Assembly (NCBI GenBank): GCA_016716665.1
Contig: JADJVH010000005.1
Location: 186,001 to 250,000 of the forward strand
Direction of reading: 5' to 3'
Length of the DNA: 64,000 nucleotides
From: Candidatus Opimibacter iunctus
Lineage (GTDB): Bacteria; Bacteroidota; Bacteroidia; Chitinophagales; Saprospiraceae
In this document: one piece after another, positions 62,983 to 64,000 of the stretch
Position numbering within the stretch: the stretch's first letter is position 1
How the letters are laid out: each line of letters opens with the position of its first letter
Translations under genes and position numbers: made by a program
The notes under the pieces: model-generated
Databases searched by the model: none
Told to the model about the DNA's origin: nothing
The model's input: the letters and a program-made list of their open reading frames with translations, nothing else

Positions 62983-64000
62983 ATGAAAAATAATATCATG
63001 AAGCTCAAATTCGCATCTTTTTCTATCTTTTTCTTTTTGATATGCCCACTGCATTTGTTTTCGCAGAAAGTTGGAATCAATACGATCAATCCAACGAGTC
63101 CTCTTACTGTCCAACAACCTTCAGGCCAGGAATTAAGCACAGGCTCCACCATAATGAATATTAAATACACTGGTACTTTCTCTACTGATGTCATTGGATT
63201 AAATACGGAGGTCGAACCACAACCCGGGTATGGCATCGGAGGTCAATTTATAGGAGGCCGCACAGGAGGGCAATTTTATGGTCAAAAATTCGGAATTGAA
63301 GTTTCGGACTTTCCACAGGACAACGAAACAGGTTGGGGGGTTTACAGCTATGTATCAGGCGACGGAGGAGATTTGACTGGGGTTTCAGGAATAGTCAACG
63401 GTGTATCCAATACCTCAAAAACCGGGGTGTACGGAAGAGCATCGGGCACTTCGGAGGAGAATATCGGAATATTTGGGTCTGCTTTTGGAGGTTCCATAAA
63501 CTGGGCAGGCTATTTTGATATTGGTAATGTTTATGTGAAGGATAACCTGGCTTTAGGGTTAAGTCAAACACCCGGAGTGAATCTTGATATACTTGACTTT
63601 CAATCAATAGCAAGACTGGTCAGCACGAACAATACAAATGGCTCTGTACTGGAACTGAGAAATACTACAACTACTCCGTTAAATTATGGAGCCATAAATT
63701 TTGGTCCGACCGGATCAACTCCGGGGCAGATTGCATATCTGGCCACCAACAACCTCACTTTTAGGGTCAATGGCACTGAACGTCTTCGTATCAATCCATC
63801 AGGCCTGTTAGGTATAGGCCGAACACCTGCAACCAACAGACTGGAAGTAGAAGGCACTGCTTCAAAATCAACTGCAGGTGACTGGCTCGCCAATTCAGAT
63901 GCCCGCCTGAAGAAAAATATCGAGCCATTGAATGAAAAGGAGATGATTGAAAAACTCCTTGCGTTGAAAGGAGTCACATATGAATGGAATGATGACAAGA
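62983..64000 (+). CDS. Secreted NVGIGT-type protein with S74 chaperone domain (partial, runs off the window)
   Basis: The open frame continues past the right edge (at least 339 residues). It has a signal peptide (FFFLICPLHLFSQ), the KVGINTINPTSPLTVQQP motif, Gly-rich stretches (GGQFIGGRTGGQFYGQ; YGRASGTSEENIGIFGSAFG) resembling phage or trimeric-fibre shafts, and the start of an S74 chaperone (NSDARLKKNIEPLNEKE, GVTYEWND). ATG at 62983 or 62998 both fit. It is a third S74-type exported protein near the LytS-LytTR modules. Confidence 0.85.
   Translation, partial: MKNNIMKLKFASFSIFFFLICPLHLFSQKVGINTINPTSPLTVQQPSGQELSTGSTIMNIKYTGTFSTDVIGLNTEVEPQPGYGIGGQFIGGRTGGQFYGQKFGIEVSDFPQDNETGWGVYSYVSGDGGDLTGVSGIVNGVSNTSKTGVYGRASGTSEENIGIFGSAFGGSINWAGYFDIGNVYVKDNLALGLSQTPGVNLDILDFQSIARLVSTNNTNGSVLELRNTTTTPLNYGAINFGPTGSTPGQIAYLATNNLTFRVNGTERLRINPSGLLGIGRTPATNRLEVEGTASKSTAGDWLANSDARLKKNIEPLNEKEMIEKLLALKGVTYEWNDDK

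Overview
The window looks like a chromosomal segment of a free-living member of the Bacteroidota, most likely a Saprospiraceae-type bacterium. The evidence is: several secreted proteins with type IX secretion (T9SS) type A C-terminal sorting domains; DUF5777 barrels and FISUMP proteins; NVGIGTxxP proteins with C-terminal S74-type chaperone domains; propeller-type LytS kinases paired with LytTR regulators; and promoters of the Bacteroidota form TAnnTTTG, with a TTTG box 19 bp upstream in the clearest case. No rRNA, tRNA, CRISPR array, integrase or transposase was seen.

Layout. 0-4.4 kb: TetR / TolC / adaptor efflux operon with an operator-promoter, then a Xre-RES toxin-antitoxin pair. 4.5-9.2 kb: galE, TMEM220-like protein, a polytopic membrane protein, SRPBCC and VOC proteins. 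9.5-21 kb: secreted proteins (M12-type metalloprotease, a ten-PKD-repeat protein, two divergent repeat proteins) with an aspartoacylase-like enzyme and an HMA metal-binding protein. 21-23.8 kb: LOG-type nucleosidase, GH73-like glucosaminidase, pdxA. 24-33 kb: a membrane electron-transfer cluster (CX4CH lipoprotein, two DUF5777 barrels, a Tat protein, NrfC-like Fe-S protein, NrfD-like quinol subunit, monoheme and hexaheme cytochromes, two anchored proteins of unknown role) with no visible molybdopterin or other terminal reductase. 33.3-41.5 kb: rodA, SPOR protein, deoC, dapD, a second SPOR protein, an SRAP protein, a lipoprotein, prfA and a MazEF-like pair. 41.5-51 kb: TolB-like/barrel protein, M20 amidohydrolase, T9SS lectin-like protein, M2 dipeptidase, MBL hydrolase. 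51-64 kb: secreted S74/FISUMP proteins interleaved with two LytS-LytTR modules.

Two window-wide patterns stand out. First, intergenic regions carry many unrelated short tandem arrays with 7-8 bp units, plus long perfect palindromes; they sit against gene ends, and in several genes the stop codon itself is part of the array. Two loci carry a TGCCAGA-type array facing an inverted copy 70-90 bp away. Second, six genes, including the essential prfA, are each broken by a frameshift that one added base would repair, and one gene has an in-frame amber codon. A uniform one-base-deletion signature points to residual sequencing error more than to gene decay, so these loci are annotated as single genes with a note.
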